64,000 bases of DNA from Faecalimonas umbilicata (GCF_004346095.1 NZ_SLZV01000003.1:1-64000), one strand, 5' to 3'; numbered from the stretch's first letter, positions 1-8,220 are shown. The notes: generated by a model from the sequence alone, not told the origin. Translations and numbers: made by a program.

Positions 1-94
1 CGTGCAAAGTCAGTAATCTTATTCTACACTGAGGTATTTTTTTCTCAACCTTCTTTCTTGGAATTCCTTATATTTGAATTATACAGGAAGCTCC

Positions 95-122
95 TTGTAT
101 TTTTTTTACCAAAAGATATAAT
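95..122 (+). promoter_or_regulatory. Probable promoter of the MerR-family gene
   Basis: A -35 box TTGTAT (95-100) and a -10 box TATAAT (117-122) are separated by 16 bp and read toward the merR gene. The regulator's dyad (127-143) lies just downstream of the -10, where bound protein would block this promoter, which suggests autorepression. That mode of control is inference. Confidence 0.5.
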
Positions 123-148
123 AAAGTATAGGGTAACCCGATAGTCAA
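118..148 (-). promoter_or_regulatory. MerR-type divergent promoter with 19-bp spacer and dyad operator
   Basis: On the minus strand TTGACT (143-148) and TATTAT (118-123) are separated by 19 bp. The spacer carries the dyad TATAGGGT-A-ACCCGATA (127-143), which has one mismatch between the arms. Over-long 19-bp spacers centred on a dyad are the hallmark of promoters activated by MerR-family DNA untwisting. Transcription would run left, out of the window. No start codon with a ribosome-binding site is visible before position 1, so the target gene lies further left. Confidence 0.65.
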
Positions 149-162
149 GAGGAGATTTTTTT

Positions 163-987
163 ATGGAGAAAAAAATATATATGACAACCGGAGAATTTGC
201 AAAGCTTGCCGGGGTCACAAAACATACTTTATTTTACTATGATGAGATTGGGCTTTTCTCTCCTGAAATCAAACAGGAAGAAAATGGCTACCGCTATTAT
301 TCTGTTGCACAATTCGAAATTCTGGAGGTTATTTCCATCCTCCGGGAACTAAATATGCCATTAGCTGAAATCCAAAGTTACATGGACTCACGAACTCCTC
401 AGCAATTTTTAAAACTTTTCAAGGAGAAAGAACAACTCCTGCAAAAGAAAATCAACGAATTAAAAATGCTCAAACAATTGATGCATACGAAAAGACAGTT
501 CATCGAAAAACATTTCCAAAAAGATACACATACTATTACCGTCTGTCCGGAACCCGATCGCTATCTGATCCAGTCAGCGATCGGAGGAGAGAGCGATGAC
601 CAAATATGGGCAGCTGCAATCGGAACATTTTTGGACTACTGTACAGAACACGAAATCAAAAGTCCCTATGCAATCGGATATCAACAAAAAACAACCGATA
701 TCCGAAACGGGATCTTCAATAACTATCGTGTCTTCTACCAGATGCTTGACAGAAAGCCCAAAAATATAGCCTTTGTCCAAAAACCTGCCGGAAATTATAT
801 GGCCGCCTATCATAAAGGGGACTGGAAGACTCTGGAAAGTACTTACCGCACAATGCTCCATTACGCAGAGCAAAACAATCTGGAGCTCGGTACACATTTC
901 TATGAAGATGCCATCTTAGATAGCCTGACAGTGCAGAATGAAGAAGATTTTATTATCCGGATCACTTGCCGTGTGGAAAAAAATTAA
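163..987 (+). CDS. MerR-family transcriptional regulator with GyrI-like effector domain
   Basis: This 274-residue protein is a transcription regulator of the BmrR/TipA type. Residues 7-75 form the winged HTH typical of MerR proteins ([10 protein letters not shown] then FYYDEIGL). Residues 76-120 form a dimerising coiled coil. Residues 125-272 resemble the GyrI-like effector-binding domain that senses hydrophobic drugs or metabolites. The ATG follows an AAGAGGAG ribosome-binding site. It is one of only two plus-strand genes here, and a MerR-style 19-bp-spacer promoter faces away from it, so it probably activates a divergent gene just left of the window. Ligand and target cannot be read from the sequence. 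Confidence 0.85.
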   Translation: MEKKIYMTTGEFAKLAGVTKHTLFYYDEIGLFSPEIKQEENGYRYYSVAQFEILEVISILRELNMPLAEIQSYMDSRTPQQFLKLFKEKEQLLQKKINELKMLKQLMHTKRQFIEKHFQKDTHTITVCPEPDRYLIQSAIGGESDDQIWAAAIGTFLDYCTEHEIKSPYAIGYQQKTTDIRNGIFNNYRVFYQMLDRKPKNIAFVQKPAGNYMAAYHKGDWKTLESTYRTMLHYAEQNNLELGTHFYEDAILDSLTVQNEEDFIIRITCRVEKN

Positions 988-1018
988 ATTTCTTCTTATC
1001 TGTTTTCGGAATCAAAAA

Positions 1019-1059
1019 AACAGATGCCGAAAGTCCTGTTCCGCTTTCAGACATCTGTT
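1019..1059. terminator. Bidirectional intrinsic terminator between merR and rsfS
   Basis: AACAGATG (1019-1026) pairs with CATCTGTT (1052-1059), and GAAAG/CTTTC extends the stem. T-rich tracts lie on the 3' side for both strands, as expected between convergent genes. Confidence 0.75.
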
Positions 1060-1073
1060 CTTTTGATTTTCTT

Positions 1074-1424
1074 TTATAAAGATTCGATCTCTACCGTTCT
1101 TCCATCGCTCCAGATTCTCTCTAAATCATAGAACAGACGGTTTTCTCTGTCAAATACATGCACGATCAAGTCGCCGAAATCTAACAGTACCCAATTTCCG
1201 AGTCCCTGTCCTTCTCTTTGTTTTACTTCGTATCCACCTTTGTGCAGATATTCTTCCACGTTGTCGACCAGCGCTTTTACTTGATTTTCACTGGAACCAT
1301 TTGCAATGATGAAATAATCTGCAAGTACAGATACTTGTGAGATATCGATGATACGGATATCTTCTCCCTTTTTATCGCTCAGCGCCTCGTAAGCAAGACG
1401 CACCATTTCTTTTGAGTGATCCAT
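1074..1424 (-). CDS. rsfS: Ribosomal silencing factor RsfS
   Basis: The 116-residue protein belongs to the RsfS/Iojap family, which binds uL14 on the 50S subunit and blocks subunit joining when nutrients are scarce. The family signatures ADYFIIANGSSENQ (about 35-48) and GNWVLLDFGDLIVHVF (about 74-90) are present, and the length is normal for the family. It is the last gene of the obgE-yhbY-nadD-yqeK-rsfS run, two bases after yqeK, and ends at the bidirectional terminator. yqeK-rsfS-nadD linkage is usual in Firmicutes. Confidence 0.95.
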   Translation of the reverse strand: MDHSKEMVRLAYEALSDKKGEDIRIIDISQVSVLADYFIIANGSSENQVKALVDNVEEYLHKGGYEVKQREGQGLGNWVLLDFGDLIVHVFDRENRLFYDLERIWSDGRTVEIESL

Positions 1425-1426
1425 TT

Positions 1427-2026
1427 TTATGCCTCCTCTGTCCGTTTTTCAAATAAGTCTTTGTAATATAGATAAGTCTTCTCTGTGATCGGATCGATCA
1501 CCTTATCCCGTGTCCGCAAATAGGCGAGAGAATTTTCCAAGATTGTAAACAATGCCTGATCAATATTTTGAAAAGACATCCTTCGGATCTCGTCCAGTTT
1601 TGGAATCTCTTTCCTTCCCGGTTCTATAAAATCTGCAATATAAATAATTTTCTCAAGAAGTGTCATTCCCGGCCGCCCGGTCGTATGAGATGTGATTGCC
1701 TGCGCAATCGTCTCATCACCGACATGATATTTGTGTACTGCCATATAAGCGCCAAGCTTTGCATGCAGCAATTCTGGATTTTTCTTTTCAGACTCTGTGA
1801 CCTCGATCTGGTATTTTTCGCACAGCTTTATTTTCTTACTGTTTGGAATCCCTTTGGCACAGTCATGAAGCACCCCTGCAGTCATCGCCTTCTCAATATC
1901 TTCCCCGTAGCACATCGCCAGTGAAGCAGCTGTGTACATCACTCCAAGCGTATGCTCATATCTGTCACTGTCGAGATGTAGTTTTACTTCTTTTTTAATT
2001 GCATGAATGTTTGCATTTTCTTTCAC
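1427..2026 (-). CDS. yqeK: YqeK-type HD-domain phosphohydrolase (Ap4A hydrolase)
   Basis: This 199-residue HD-domain protein has the metal-binding pattern of YqeK: YEHTLGV near residue 25, VLHDCAKG near 50, and a SHTTGRPGMTLLEK segment followed by YIADFIEPGR. Members of this family split diadenosine tetraphosphate symmetrically into two ADP. Its start overlaps the nadD stop by four bases (ATGA) and rsfS follows two bases later, so translation is coupled. The assignment is firm at family level; the Ap4A substrate is taken from characterised homologues. Confidence 0.92.
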   Translation of the reverse strand: MKENANIHAIKKEVKLHLDSDRYEHTLGVMYTAASLAMCYGEDIEKAMTAGVLHDCAKGIPNSKKIKLCEKYQIEVTESEKKNPELLHAKLGAYMAVHKYHVGDETIAQAITSHTTGRPGMTLLEKIIYIADFIEPGRKEIPKLDEIRRMSFQNIDQALFTILENSLAYLRTRDKVIDPITEKTYLYYKDLFEKRTEEA

Positions 2027-2634
2027 TTTCCCTTTTCCTCCGTAAGATACAGTCTGTGCTCATGAATATACTCTTTGACTCCAGGCGGAACAAGACTGCT
2101 GATATCCATTCCATACTGGACCATCTGACGGATATCACTTGAGGAAACATCCATCATCGGTGTGAGAAGCAGCTCTATCCCCGCCTGATACTTTTTCTTC
2201 AGATAATCAATCTGCTCCTGTACCTGCGACTGATCTTTCTCATCACGGCATGCCGCCAGAATCGTACAGTCAGACAAAAGGCTTTGCGGACATTTCCATG
2301 ACTCAATGGAAAAAAGCGAATCCGCGCCTATGATAAAATAAAATTCGTGTTCCGGGTAAAGTTCATTTAAGTTCCGTATCGTATCATAAGAATACGATAC
2401 GGTTCCCTTCTCTGCCTCGTACAGATTCAATTCAAAACGGTCATGCCCTTCCAGAGCCAGTTTCACCATCTCAATCCGATGCCGGACTGCGGTCTCCCCT
2501 GATTTGTGTGGTGGATTTCCATTTGGCAGGAACCACACTTTCTGGAGGCGGAACTGTCTGGCTGCGTACTCTCCGAGCATTAGATGACCATTGTGGATCG
2601 GATCAAATGTCCCACCCATGATTCCGATTTTCAT
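2023..2634 (-). CDS. nadD: Nicotinate-nucleotide adenylyltransferase
   Basis: NadD joins nicotinate mononucleotide and ATP to give deamido-NAD. The nucleotidyltransferase motif GGTFDPIHNGHL lies at the N-terminus, and SSSDIRQ near residue 163 matches the (S/T)xxIR motif. The start at 2634 (MKIGIMGG) is chosen because AAAGGAG sits about nine bases upstream; an ATG nine bases earlier is too close to that ribosome-binding site. The product is then 203 residues. It overlaps yqeK by four bases. NadK is encoded elsewhere in this window at 23.0-23.9 kb. Confidence 0.95.
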   Translation of the reverse strand: MKIGIMGGTFDPIHNGHLMLGEYAARQFRLQKVWFLPNGNPPHKSGETAVRHRIEMVKLALEGHDRFELNLYEAEKGTVSYSYDTIRNLNELYPEHEFYFIIGADSLFSIESWKCPQSLLSDCTILAACRDEKDQSQVQEQIDYLKKKYQAGIELLLTPMMDVSSSDIRQMVQYGMDISSLVPPGVKEYIHEHRLYLTEEKGK

Positions 2635-2649
2635 TGTTCTCATTCTCCT

Positions 2650-2940
2650 TTACGGCAGAATAATTTTCTTTTTATTGTCTTTTCCTTCTCTGTAAAGTAC
2701 GATTTTCTTTCCGATCACCTGCACAACCTGTGCCCGTGTTCGTTCTGCGATCAACTGTGCAAGTTCTTTTGGATCATCTGCACAGTTCTTTAAAACACTG
2801 ATTTTAATCAGTTCTCTTGCCTCCAGCGCCTCGCTGATCGCCTCAGTAAGCGCAGGTGTCATGCTGGATTTACCAATCTGGAAAATTGGATCCATCGTCA
2901 TAGCAAGACTCTTTAAATATGCTCTCTGTTTTGTTGTCAT
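2650..2940 (-). CDS. yhbY: YhbY/YqeI family RNA-binding protein
   Basis: A 96-residue single CRM domain protein of the YhbY/YqeI family, which associates with pre-50S particles. The family pattern TTKQRAYLKSLA at the N-terminus and the QIGKSSMTPALTEAI loop are visible. A GAGGTGG ribosome-binding site precedes the ATG. It lies between obgE and nadD, another ribosome-assembly link in this operon. Confidence 0.93.
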   Translation of the reverse strand: MTTKQRAYLKSLAMTMDPIFQIGKSSMTPALTEAISEALEARELIKISVLKNCADDPKELAQLIAERTRAQVVQVIGKKIVLYREGKDNKKKIILP

Positions 2941-2978
2941 CTTTTATCCACCTCTGTTTCTCTGTCAAAAACTCTTTT

Positions 2979-4265
2979 CTATTTGTAATAGTCAAACTGC
3001 AGACCATACATCCGCACAGTGTCTCCTTCTTGGATGCCTGCATCTTCAAGCTGCTGAAGAATACCGGTATCTTTTAAGAATTTCTGGAAGAACGCAAATC
3101 CCTTCTCGGAATCCAGATTGGTGTAACCAAGCATCTTCTCGATCTTTGGCCCTTCCACAACATATACATCGTCTTCTTTCTCTACCGTATAAGGAAGATC
3201 GATCGTAATTAATTCCTCCTCCGGGAAATACTCCTGTTCAAAAATAACCGGAGGTACATCCAATGTCTTCAGCTGTTCACGTACATAGTAGAGGAGTTCC
3301 TGCACACCCTCACCGGAAACACCGGAAATCGGAAATACTTTGATTCCTTTTGGCTCAAACTCCGCCCGAATCTTCTCTACCGGATCTTCATCCTCCGCAT
3401 AAATCAAATCTGTCTTATTTGCCGCGATCACCTGAGGACGCTTTGCGATCTCGCTGTTGTAATTTTCCAGTTCTGCATTGATCTTATAAATATCCTCAAT
3501 CGGATCTCTTCCCTCCGAAGAAGCCGCATCGACAACATGGATCATCATCTTTGTACGCTCAATGTGACGTAAAAATTCATATCCCAATCCAACTCCCTGT
3601 GATGCTCCTTCGATCAGACCCGGAATGTCAGCGATTACAAAGCCATCTCCGCCATCTTTAAAATCTACAACACCTAAATTCGGATTCAATGTTGTAAAAT
3701 GATAATTTGCAATCTTCGGATTTGCGTTTGTCACACGAGAGAGGAACGTCGATTTTCCTACATTTGGAAATCCGATCAGCCCAACATCCGCAATCACTTT
3801 CAGTTCCAGATTCACCCAGAGTTCCTGTGCAGGCTGTCCTGGCTGTGCATACTTCGGCACCTGCATCGTCGCAGTTGCAAAATGCTGATTGCCAAGTCCT
3901 CCTTTTCCTCCCCTGAGAATTACCTGTCTTCTATTTTCTCCGGACATATCTGCGATCACCTTGTCAGACTCTGCCTCTTTGATGATCGTTCCTTCTGGAA
4001 CTTTCAGGATGATATCCGGCGCATTCTTCCCATGACATCTGCGCTTTCCACCCTGTTCTCCATCTTTTGCGACATACTTTCTTCTATGACGGTAATCTGC
4101 AAGTGTGTTGAGTCCGTCATCTACTTCAAAGATCACATCTCCGCCTTTTCCGCCGTCTCCTCCGTCCGGTCCGCCGTTTGGCACATACAATTCTCTCCGG
4201 AAACTTGCATGTCCATCCCCGCCTTTTCCGGAACGGATATAAATTTTTGCTCTGTCTGCAAACAT
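2979..4265 (-). CDS. obgE: GTPase Obg (CgtA)
   Basis: Obg is an essential GTPase of 50S assembly and the stress/sporulation response. Residues 1-158 form the glycine-rich Obg fold. The G domain has G1 GFPNVGKST (165-173), G3 DIPGLIEGA and G4 NKTDL. The C-terminal OCT domain found in Gram-positive Obg proteins occupies about 350-428. The length of 428 residues is normal. It starts the obgE-yhbY-nadD-yqeK-rsfS operon, downstream of rplU-prp-rpmA, the usual Firmicutes order. Confidence 0.98.
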   Translation of the reverse strand: MFADRAKIYIRSGKGGDGHASFRRELYVPNGGPDGGDGGKGGDVIFEVDDGLNTLADYRHRRKYVAKDGEQGGKRRCHGKNAPDIILKVPEGTIIKEAESDKVIADMSGENRRQVILRGGKGGLGNQHFATATMQVPKYAQPGQPAQELWVNLELKVIADVGLIGFPNVGKSTFLSRVTNANPKIANYHFTTLNPNLGVVDFKDGGDGFVIADIPGLIEGASQGVGLGYEFLRHIERTKMMIHVVDAASSEGRDPIEDIYKINAELENYNSEIAKRPQVIAANKTDLIYAEDEDPVEKIRAEFEPKGIKVFPISGVSGEGVQELLYYVREQLKTLDVPPVIFEQEYFPEEELITIDLPYTVEKEDDVYVVEGPKIEKMLGYTNLDSEKGFAFFQKFLKDTGILQQLEDAGIQEGDTVRMYGLQFDYYK

Positions 4266-4321
4266 ATTTTTGTTTCCTTTCTATGTCAATCTCTCTGTTC
4301 TATTGTTCCATGAATGCTATT

Positions 4322-4330
4322 ATTATATCA
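4322..4330 (-). promoter_or_regulatory. Possible extended -10 promoter element for obgE
   Basis: The minus strand reads TGATATAAT about 60 bases upstream of the obgE start, an extended -10 (TGn-TATAAT). No convincing -35 box is found at the right distance. It lies after the rpmA terminator, so obgE needs its own start. Confidence 0.45.
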
Positions 4331-4359
4331 GAATCTTGTAATGATAGATAGTAGAATTT

Positions 4360-4391
4360 AAAAAAGACTCCAAACCTGATGATTTGAAGCC
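4360..4391 (-). terminator. Intrinsic terminator after rpmA
   Basis: On the minus strand GGCTTCAAATC pairs with GGTTTGGAGTC (11 bp including G-U pairs) around a short loop, followed by TTTTTT. It ends the rplU-prp-rpmA transcript. Confidence 0.8.
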
Positions 4392-4405
4392 TATTTTCAT
4401 ACTTA

Positions 4406-4690
4406 TTATTCTGCTACTGGATAGATAGAAACTTGTTTCTTATCTCTTCCTTTTCTTTCGAATCTTACAACTCCGTCAACTAAAGCGAATAAAGTATCAT
4501 CTCCACCGCGTCCTACGTTAACTCCTGGGTGAATCTTTGTTCCACGTTGTCTGTAAAGGATATTTCCAGCTTTTACAAATTGTCCGTCAGCTCTTTTCGC
4601 ACCTAATCTCTTAGATTCAGAGTCTCTACCGTTCTTTGTAGAACCAACTCCCTTTTTGTGAGCGAAAAATTGAAGGTTTAATTTCATCAT
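4406..4690 (-). CDS. rpmA: 50S ribosomal protein bL27 with cleavable N-terminal extension
   Basis: bL27 reaches the peptidyl-transferase centre of the 50S subunit. The start at 4690 follows GAGGAGG by about nine bases and gives [14 protein letters not shown], 94 residues. Firmicutes carry this extra N-terminus and remove it after LQFF with the protease Prp, exposing AHKKG as the mature end. The prp gene sits immediately upstream, and its 3' end contains the rpmA ribosome-binding site. Cleavage is inferred from the conserved site and neighbour. Confidence 0.97.
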   Translation of the reverse strand: MMKLNLQFFAHKKGVGSTKNGRDSESKRLGAKRADGQFVKAGNILYRQRGTKIHPGVNVGRGGDDTLFALVDGVVRFERKGRDKKQVSIYPVAE

Positions 4691-4694
4691 GGTC

Positions 4695-5027
4695 TTACAC
4701 CTCCTCAAATGTTATATCAATATATTGCTCGTAGTTTTCGTCATCTACTATGCTCTCAAGACCGAGAATCATCGCATCCAACAACAGTGCAGCCCTCTCC
4801 GAAGGACTATTTGGCAGTTCAAATTCAATTACACCTTCCTCATCATCCGATACCAAACTTGTCTCATCTGATGTGTAACGGTCAATTGCATTCACTGTAT
4901 TAATGATCAGTACCGAAGCTGCTGCGCAAACAATATCCTGCCCCGCCTCGCTCATTCCGGCATGTCCTTTCGTACGAAAACCAACACATGCATGCTTTTC
5001 ATTTTTTAAAATCGTTACCTGAATCAT
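4695..5027 (-). CDS. prp: Ribosomal-processing cysteine protease Prp
   Basis: Prp (formerly YsxB, DUF464) removes the N-terminal extension of bL27. The 110-residue protein has the catalytic pair His-22 (in KGHAG) and Cys-34 (in DIVCAA), at the positions known for the Staphylococcus enzyme. It lies between rplU and rpmA as in other Firmicutes. No Shine-Dalgarno sequence is visible in the eight bases between the rplU stop and its ATG, so translation may depend on coupling to rplU, which would keep the protease below its abundant substrate. Confidence 0.95.
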   Translation of the reverse strand: MIQVTILKNEKHACVGFRTKGHAGMSEAGQDIVCAAASVLIINTVNAIDRYTSDETSLVSDDEEGVIEFELPNSPSERAALLLDAMILGLESIVDDENYEQYIDITFEEV

Positions 5028-5035
5028 GGTCTTGA

Positions 5036-5344
5036 TTAAGCGTTGATCTTTTCGATCTTAACAGCTGTGTACTGCTGTCTGTGACCATTTTTCTTATGGT
5101 ATCCAGTTTTTCTCTTATACTTGTAAACGATAACTTTTTTAGCTTTTCCATCTCCGATTACAGAAGCTGTAACTGTTGCACCTTCTACTGTCGGATTTCC
5201 AACTTTTAATTCAGCATCGCTAACTGCAAGCACCTGGTCAAATGTGAAAGTTTCTCCAGCTTCTACACCAAGTTTCTCTACTCTAATGATATCGCCTTCG
5301 GCTACTTTGTACTGTTTACCACCTGTTGCTATAATTGCGTACAT
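5036..5344 (-). CDS. rplU: 50S ribosomal protein bL21
   Basis: bL21 is a 102-residue structural protein of the 50S subunit that binds 23S rRNA. The sequence opens [18 protein letters not shown] and contains [13 protein letters not shown] near the C-terminus, both diagnostic. The ATG follows a strong AGGAGG. It is the first gene of rplU-prp-rpmA, with its own promoter at 5427-5455 and a structured leader between. Confidence 0.98.
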   Translation of the reverse strand: MYAIIATGGKQYKVAEGDIIRVEKLGVEAGETFTFDQVLAVSDAELKVGNPTVEGATVTASVIGDGKAKKVIVYKYKRKTGYHKKNGHRQQYTAVKIEKINA

Positions 5345-5420
5345 ATGGCACCTCCTATTATCATTACTCGCCAGCTTTGGTGACCTTAAATAAGATTCTT
5401 ATACCTCGCTGTGCGGCATC
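5345..5420 (-). promoter_or_regulatory. Structured rplU leader (L21 leader-like)
   Basis: About 75 bases separate the predicted start site from rplU. The RNA contains GGTCACCAAAGCTGGCGAG (5366-5384) followed by the AGGAGG ribosome-binding site, which resembles the L21 leader, a proposed autoregulatory site in Firmicutes. The match is from memory and was not tested with a covariance model. Confidence 0.55.
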
Positions 5421-5426
5421 TCCTAT

Positions 5427-5455
5427 ATACTATCATCTGTTTTTCATTGTGTCAA
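5427..5455 (-). promoter_or_regulatory. Promoter of rplU-prp-rpmA
   Basis: TTGACA (5450-5455) and TAGTAT (5427-5432) with a 17-bp spacer. The whole promoter except the last -10 base lies inside the last codons of the upstream CBS-domain gene. Confidence 0.85.
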
Positions 5456-5891
5456 TAGGTTTACTGATTTTTTTTATACTTTTTATTCCTCTTTCCATAT
5501 GCTTATAGCAGTAGCTGATGATCTCGCGTCTTGTGATGATTCCGATAAAATTCTGCTGATCATCTACGACCGGGACGAAATTCTGCTCCATCGCGCGGTC
5601 GATCAAATCCTCCATCTTTGCGCCTGCATTCACGGCCTGATAATCATAACGTCTTGTGACCTCTGTCATCAGAATATTTTCCGCCTTTTTCAGGTCAAGA
5701 TTGGCATGATCCTTGATCCACCAGAGAAGATCGCCCTCTGTGATGCTTCCCACATATTTTCCCTCCCGGTTCAATACCGGAACAGAAGAATATTTATGAT
5801 GCTCCATTGTTTCTAACACCTGTCGCAATGTGTGATTGTCATAGACATATGCAAGATCACTCTTCGGTCTTAGAAAAAATAAAATGTTCAT
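5433..5891 (-). CDS. Stand-alone CBS-pair protein (DarB/CbpB-like)
   Basis: The 152-residue protein consists of two CBS domains (about 15-65 and 75-135) and nothing else. The layout and the FVPVVDDQQNFIGIITRRE stretch near the end resemble DarB/CbpB, small CBS proteins that bind c-di-AMP and stimulate the stringent enzyme Rel. CBS pairs bind adenosyl ligands generally, so c-di-AMP is a suggestion only. It follows aspartokinase by 22 bases. Its 3' codons double as the rplU promoter. Confidence 0.75.
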   Translation of the reverse strand: MNILFFLRPKSDLAYVYDNHTLRQVLETMEHHKYSSVPVLNREGKYVGSITEGDLLWWIKDHANLDLKKAENILMTEVTRRYDYQAVNAGAKMEDLIDRAMEQNFVPVVDDQQNFIGIITRREIISYCYKHMERGIKSIKKISKPIDTMKNR

Positions 5892-5913
5892 ATATCTGTC
5901 CTCTCTTTAGCTG

Positions 5914-7233
5914 TTAAATCTGTGTTTTTACAAAGATATCATAAATTGCCTGGATGGCAGTTTCAAACTCCTCATTTTTCACTCCGATAATAATATTTAA
6001 CTCACTGGATCCAAGATCGATCATTTTGACATTGACATTTGCATGTGCCAAAGCAGAGAAAATGCGCCCGGCTGTTCCTCTCGCACGCGCCATCCCTCGT
6101 CCAACAACGGCAAGCAAAGCGAAGTCTGATTCCAGCTGAATATGATCCGGTTGTACTGCCCGCTGAATTCCGGAAATTACAGCCTGCTCTTTCTCCTCAA
6201 ACACAGACTGATCCACAAGCACTGTCATCGTATCAATACTTGACGGCATATGTTCAAACGGAATCTCATTGTCTTCAAAAATCTGAAGAACTTTTCGCCC
6301 AAAACCGATCTCTGCATTCATCATTTCTTTTTCAATATGAACCGAAGCAAATCCTTTTTTTCCTGCAATCCCGGTGATCGTATACTTCGACTGACGGCAA
6401 GTACTTTCCACGATCATCGTACCAGGGTCTTGCGGTGCATTGGTATTGCGGATATTGATCGGAATTCCGTCTTTTCTCACCGGAAAGATAGCATCCTCGT
6501 GCAGGACTGTGGCCCCCATATAAGAAAGCTCTCTCAACTCTCTGTATGTGATCGTCTCGATCGGCTGAGGATTGTGGATAATCCTTGGATCTGCAATCAG
6601 AAATCCCGAAACATCCGTCCAGTTCTCATACATATCCGCCTTCGCAGCCTTTGCCACGATCGATCCCGTAATATCTGATCCTCCTCTTGAAAATGTGTGG
6701 ATCTTTCCATCCGCTCCCATTCCGTAAAATCCCGGAATCACCGCACGATTTGCATTTTCAAGACGTTTCGCGAGTACATCTTCGGTCCGTGTCAGATCAA
6801 GATTTCCTTGCTTATCAAAAAAGATCACTTCTGCCGCATCAATAAACGTGATGCCCAGATAACTGCTCATAACAATCCCATTCAGATATTCTCCTCTGGA
6901 TGCCGCATAATCTCTTCCTGCCTTTTTTAAAAACTGTTCCGCGATCACCTCAAATTCTTTATCAAGAGATAACTCCAGCTGAAGTCCGTCAATGATTTCT
7001 TCATAGCGTGCTTTGATCTCGTTTAACAGTGGGAGAAATTTCTTTCCTTTCTCTGCCAGTTCATAGCAGTGGTAGAGCATGTCTGTGACTTTCGTGTCAT
7101 TAATATGCCGTTTTCCCGGTGCAGATGGAACTACATAGCGTCTTGTCTGATCCGCCCGGATAATCTCTCCTACTTTTTTAAACTGAGCCGCATTTGCAAG
7201 CGAACTCCCGCCAAATTTTACTACTTTTCTCAT
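5914..7233 (-). CDS. lysC: Aspartate kinase
   Basis: Aspartokinase phosphorylates aspartate, the entry step to lysine, threonine and methionine. The N-terminal signature KFGGSSLA opens the catalytic domain and GSDITGSIVAKAAKAD (about 190-205) follows. The C-terminal 140 residues contain two ACT domains for allosteric control. The start at 7233 is preceded by GAGGAAGG six bases away; an in-frame codon 18 bases upstream lacks a site. Length 439. No lysine riboswitch is present upstream. Which pathway branch feeds back on it cannot be read. Confidence 0.93.
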   Translation of the reverse strand: MRKVVKFGGSSLANAAQFKKVGEIIRADQTRRYVVPSAPGKRHINDTKVTDMLYHCYELAEKGKKFLPLLNEIKARYEEIIDGLQLELSLDKEFEVIAEQFLKKAGRDYAASRGEYLNGIVMSSYLGITFIDAAEVIFFDKQGNLDLTRTEDVLAKRLENANRAVIPGFYGMGADGKIHTFSRGGSDITGSIVAKAAKADMYENWTDVSGFLIADPRIIHNPQPIETITYRELRELSYMGATVLHEDAIFPVRKDGIPINIRNTNAPQDPGTMIVESTCRQSKYTITGIAGKKGFASVHIEKEMMNAEIGFGRKVLQIFEDNEIPFEHMPSSIDTMTVLVDQSVFEEKEQAVISGIQRAVQPDHIQLESDFALLAVVGRGMARARGTAGRIFSALAHANVNVKMIDLGSSELNIIIGVKNEEFETAIQAIYDIFVKTQI

Positions 7234-7251
7234 TCGGTACCTTCCTCTCAT

Positions 7252-7836
7252 TTATCCAAGATATTCTTCTGCAACTTCTGGTGTAAAAACAACGCCCTGG
7301 ATGCCGAGCATCTTTGCCGCCTCTACATTCTCTGGTCTGTCATCAAAGAATATCGCATTCTCCGGTTTTATATTATACCTCGTCAGAAGGGTTTTGTATA
7401 TCTTTTCTTCCGGTTTTATACATTTTTCTTTGTAAGAAAAAACACCTCCGTCAAAGCTATTGATAAATCCCAGTTCCTCTTTTGTCATTTCATATAATCC
7501 TTCCGAATAATTGGAAAGATAATAGATCCGGCACCCTTTTTCACGAAAATGAGCGATGAGACGATCTGTGTAAGGGAATTTATGTATGCAGCCCGCAAGT
7601 CCTTCAAATACTTGCCGCACCTCCTTCTCATTATGCGGTGCATTTTGAAGGAAGCACTGCAGCCATTCTTCTGGTGTAACAGCACCCTGGTCCCCAAGGA
7701 TCCAGGCCTCACTTAAGAAAATCGCATCTGCCAACACTTGAAAAGTCTTCTCGTCAAAACAAAACTGCTTTAGATAAGATTCCCAGTCATACTCAACAAG
7801 CACTTTCCCAAGATCAAAAATCACAGTATCTATCAT
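7252..7836 (-). CDS. HAD-superfamily phosphatase (YihX/HAD-IA type)
   Basis: The 194-residue protein opens with DLGKVLVEYDW, the motif I form (DLGxV) of YihX-like HAD phosphatases. It then has the helical cap, a Lys loop near residue 140 and motif IV FFDDRPENVEAA. Characterised relatives dephosphorylate sugar phosphates such as glucose-1-phosphate; the substrate here is unknown. It precedes aspartokinase by 18 bases and starts this small operon. Confidence 0.85.
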   Translation of the reverse strand: MIDTVIFDLGKVLVEYDWESYLKQFCFDEKTFQVLADAIFLSEAWILGDQGAVTPEEWLQCFLQNAPHNEKEVRQVFEGLAGCIHKFPYTDRLIAHFREKGCRIYYLSNYSEGLYEMTKEELGFINSFDGGVFSYKEKCIKPEEKIYKTLLTRYNIKPENAIFFDDRPENVEAAKMLGIQGVVFTPEVAEEYLG

Positions 7837-7917
7837 CTTTTTCCTCCTCTTTTTTGTATTCTTCTCATCATTTCATTTATATAAAACCATTTAAGCTCTT
7901 TCTATCTTTACACATTG

Positions 7918-7945
7918 AAAAAGGAGTGTTTGTAAAAACACTCCT
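7918..7945 (-). terminator. Intrinsic terminator after rpsU
   Basis: The minus strand reads AGGAGTGTTT-TTAC-AAACACTCCT followed by TTTTTC, a ten-base-pair stem with a U tract, about 20 bases after the rpsU stop. Confidence 0.85.
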
Positions 7946-7963
7946 CACTTCTGCACATATTCA

Positions 7964-8140
7964 TTAATTATATTTACGTTTTCTAGCAGCTTCAGATTTC
8001 TTTTTACGTCTTACGCTTGGTTTTTCGTAATGTTCTCTTTTACGAATCTCCTGCTGAATACCAGCTTTTGCACAGTTTCTTTTGAATCTGCGTAAAGCGC
8101 TATCTAACGTCTCATTATCTTTTACGATTACATTTGACAT
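7964..8140 (-). CDS. rpsU: 30S ribosomal protein bS21
   Basis: bS21 is a small basic 30S protein needed for initiation on structured mRNAs. The 58-residue product begins [21 protein letters not shown] and ends in the usual Arg/Lys-rich tail. The start at 8140 is set by GGAGGGGAGG upstream; a longer frame would run through the promoter and is rejected. It is monocistronic, with its own promoter and terminator. Confidence 0.97.
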   Translation of the reverse strand: MSNVIVKDNETLDSALRRFKRNCAKAGIQQEIRKREHYEKPSVRRKKKSEAARKRKYN

Positions 8141-8220
8141 AGTCTCACACCTAACCTCCCCTCCAGCCCTATATTGTGCATCATACGACTGTTCGGGTAT
8201 TTTTATTGCACTACATATGA

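Noticed and set aside
1-94. A short leftward gene within the first 94 bases
   Set aside because: No ATG occurs on the minus strand there, and the alternative starts meet stops or lack a ribosome-binding site.
3699-4313. Plus-strand 204-residue open frame opposite obgE
   Set aside because: Antisense shadow of the Obg domain; no ribosome-binding site or recognisable protein.
7234-7251. Lysine riboswitch before aspartokinase
   Set aside because: The gene follows the HAD gene by 18 bases; there is no room for one.
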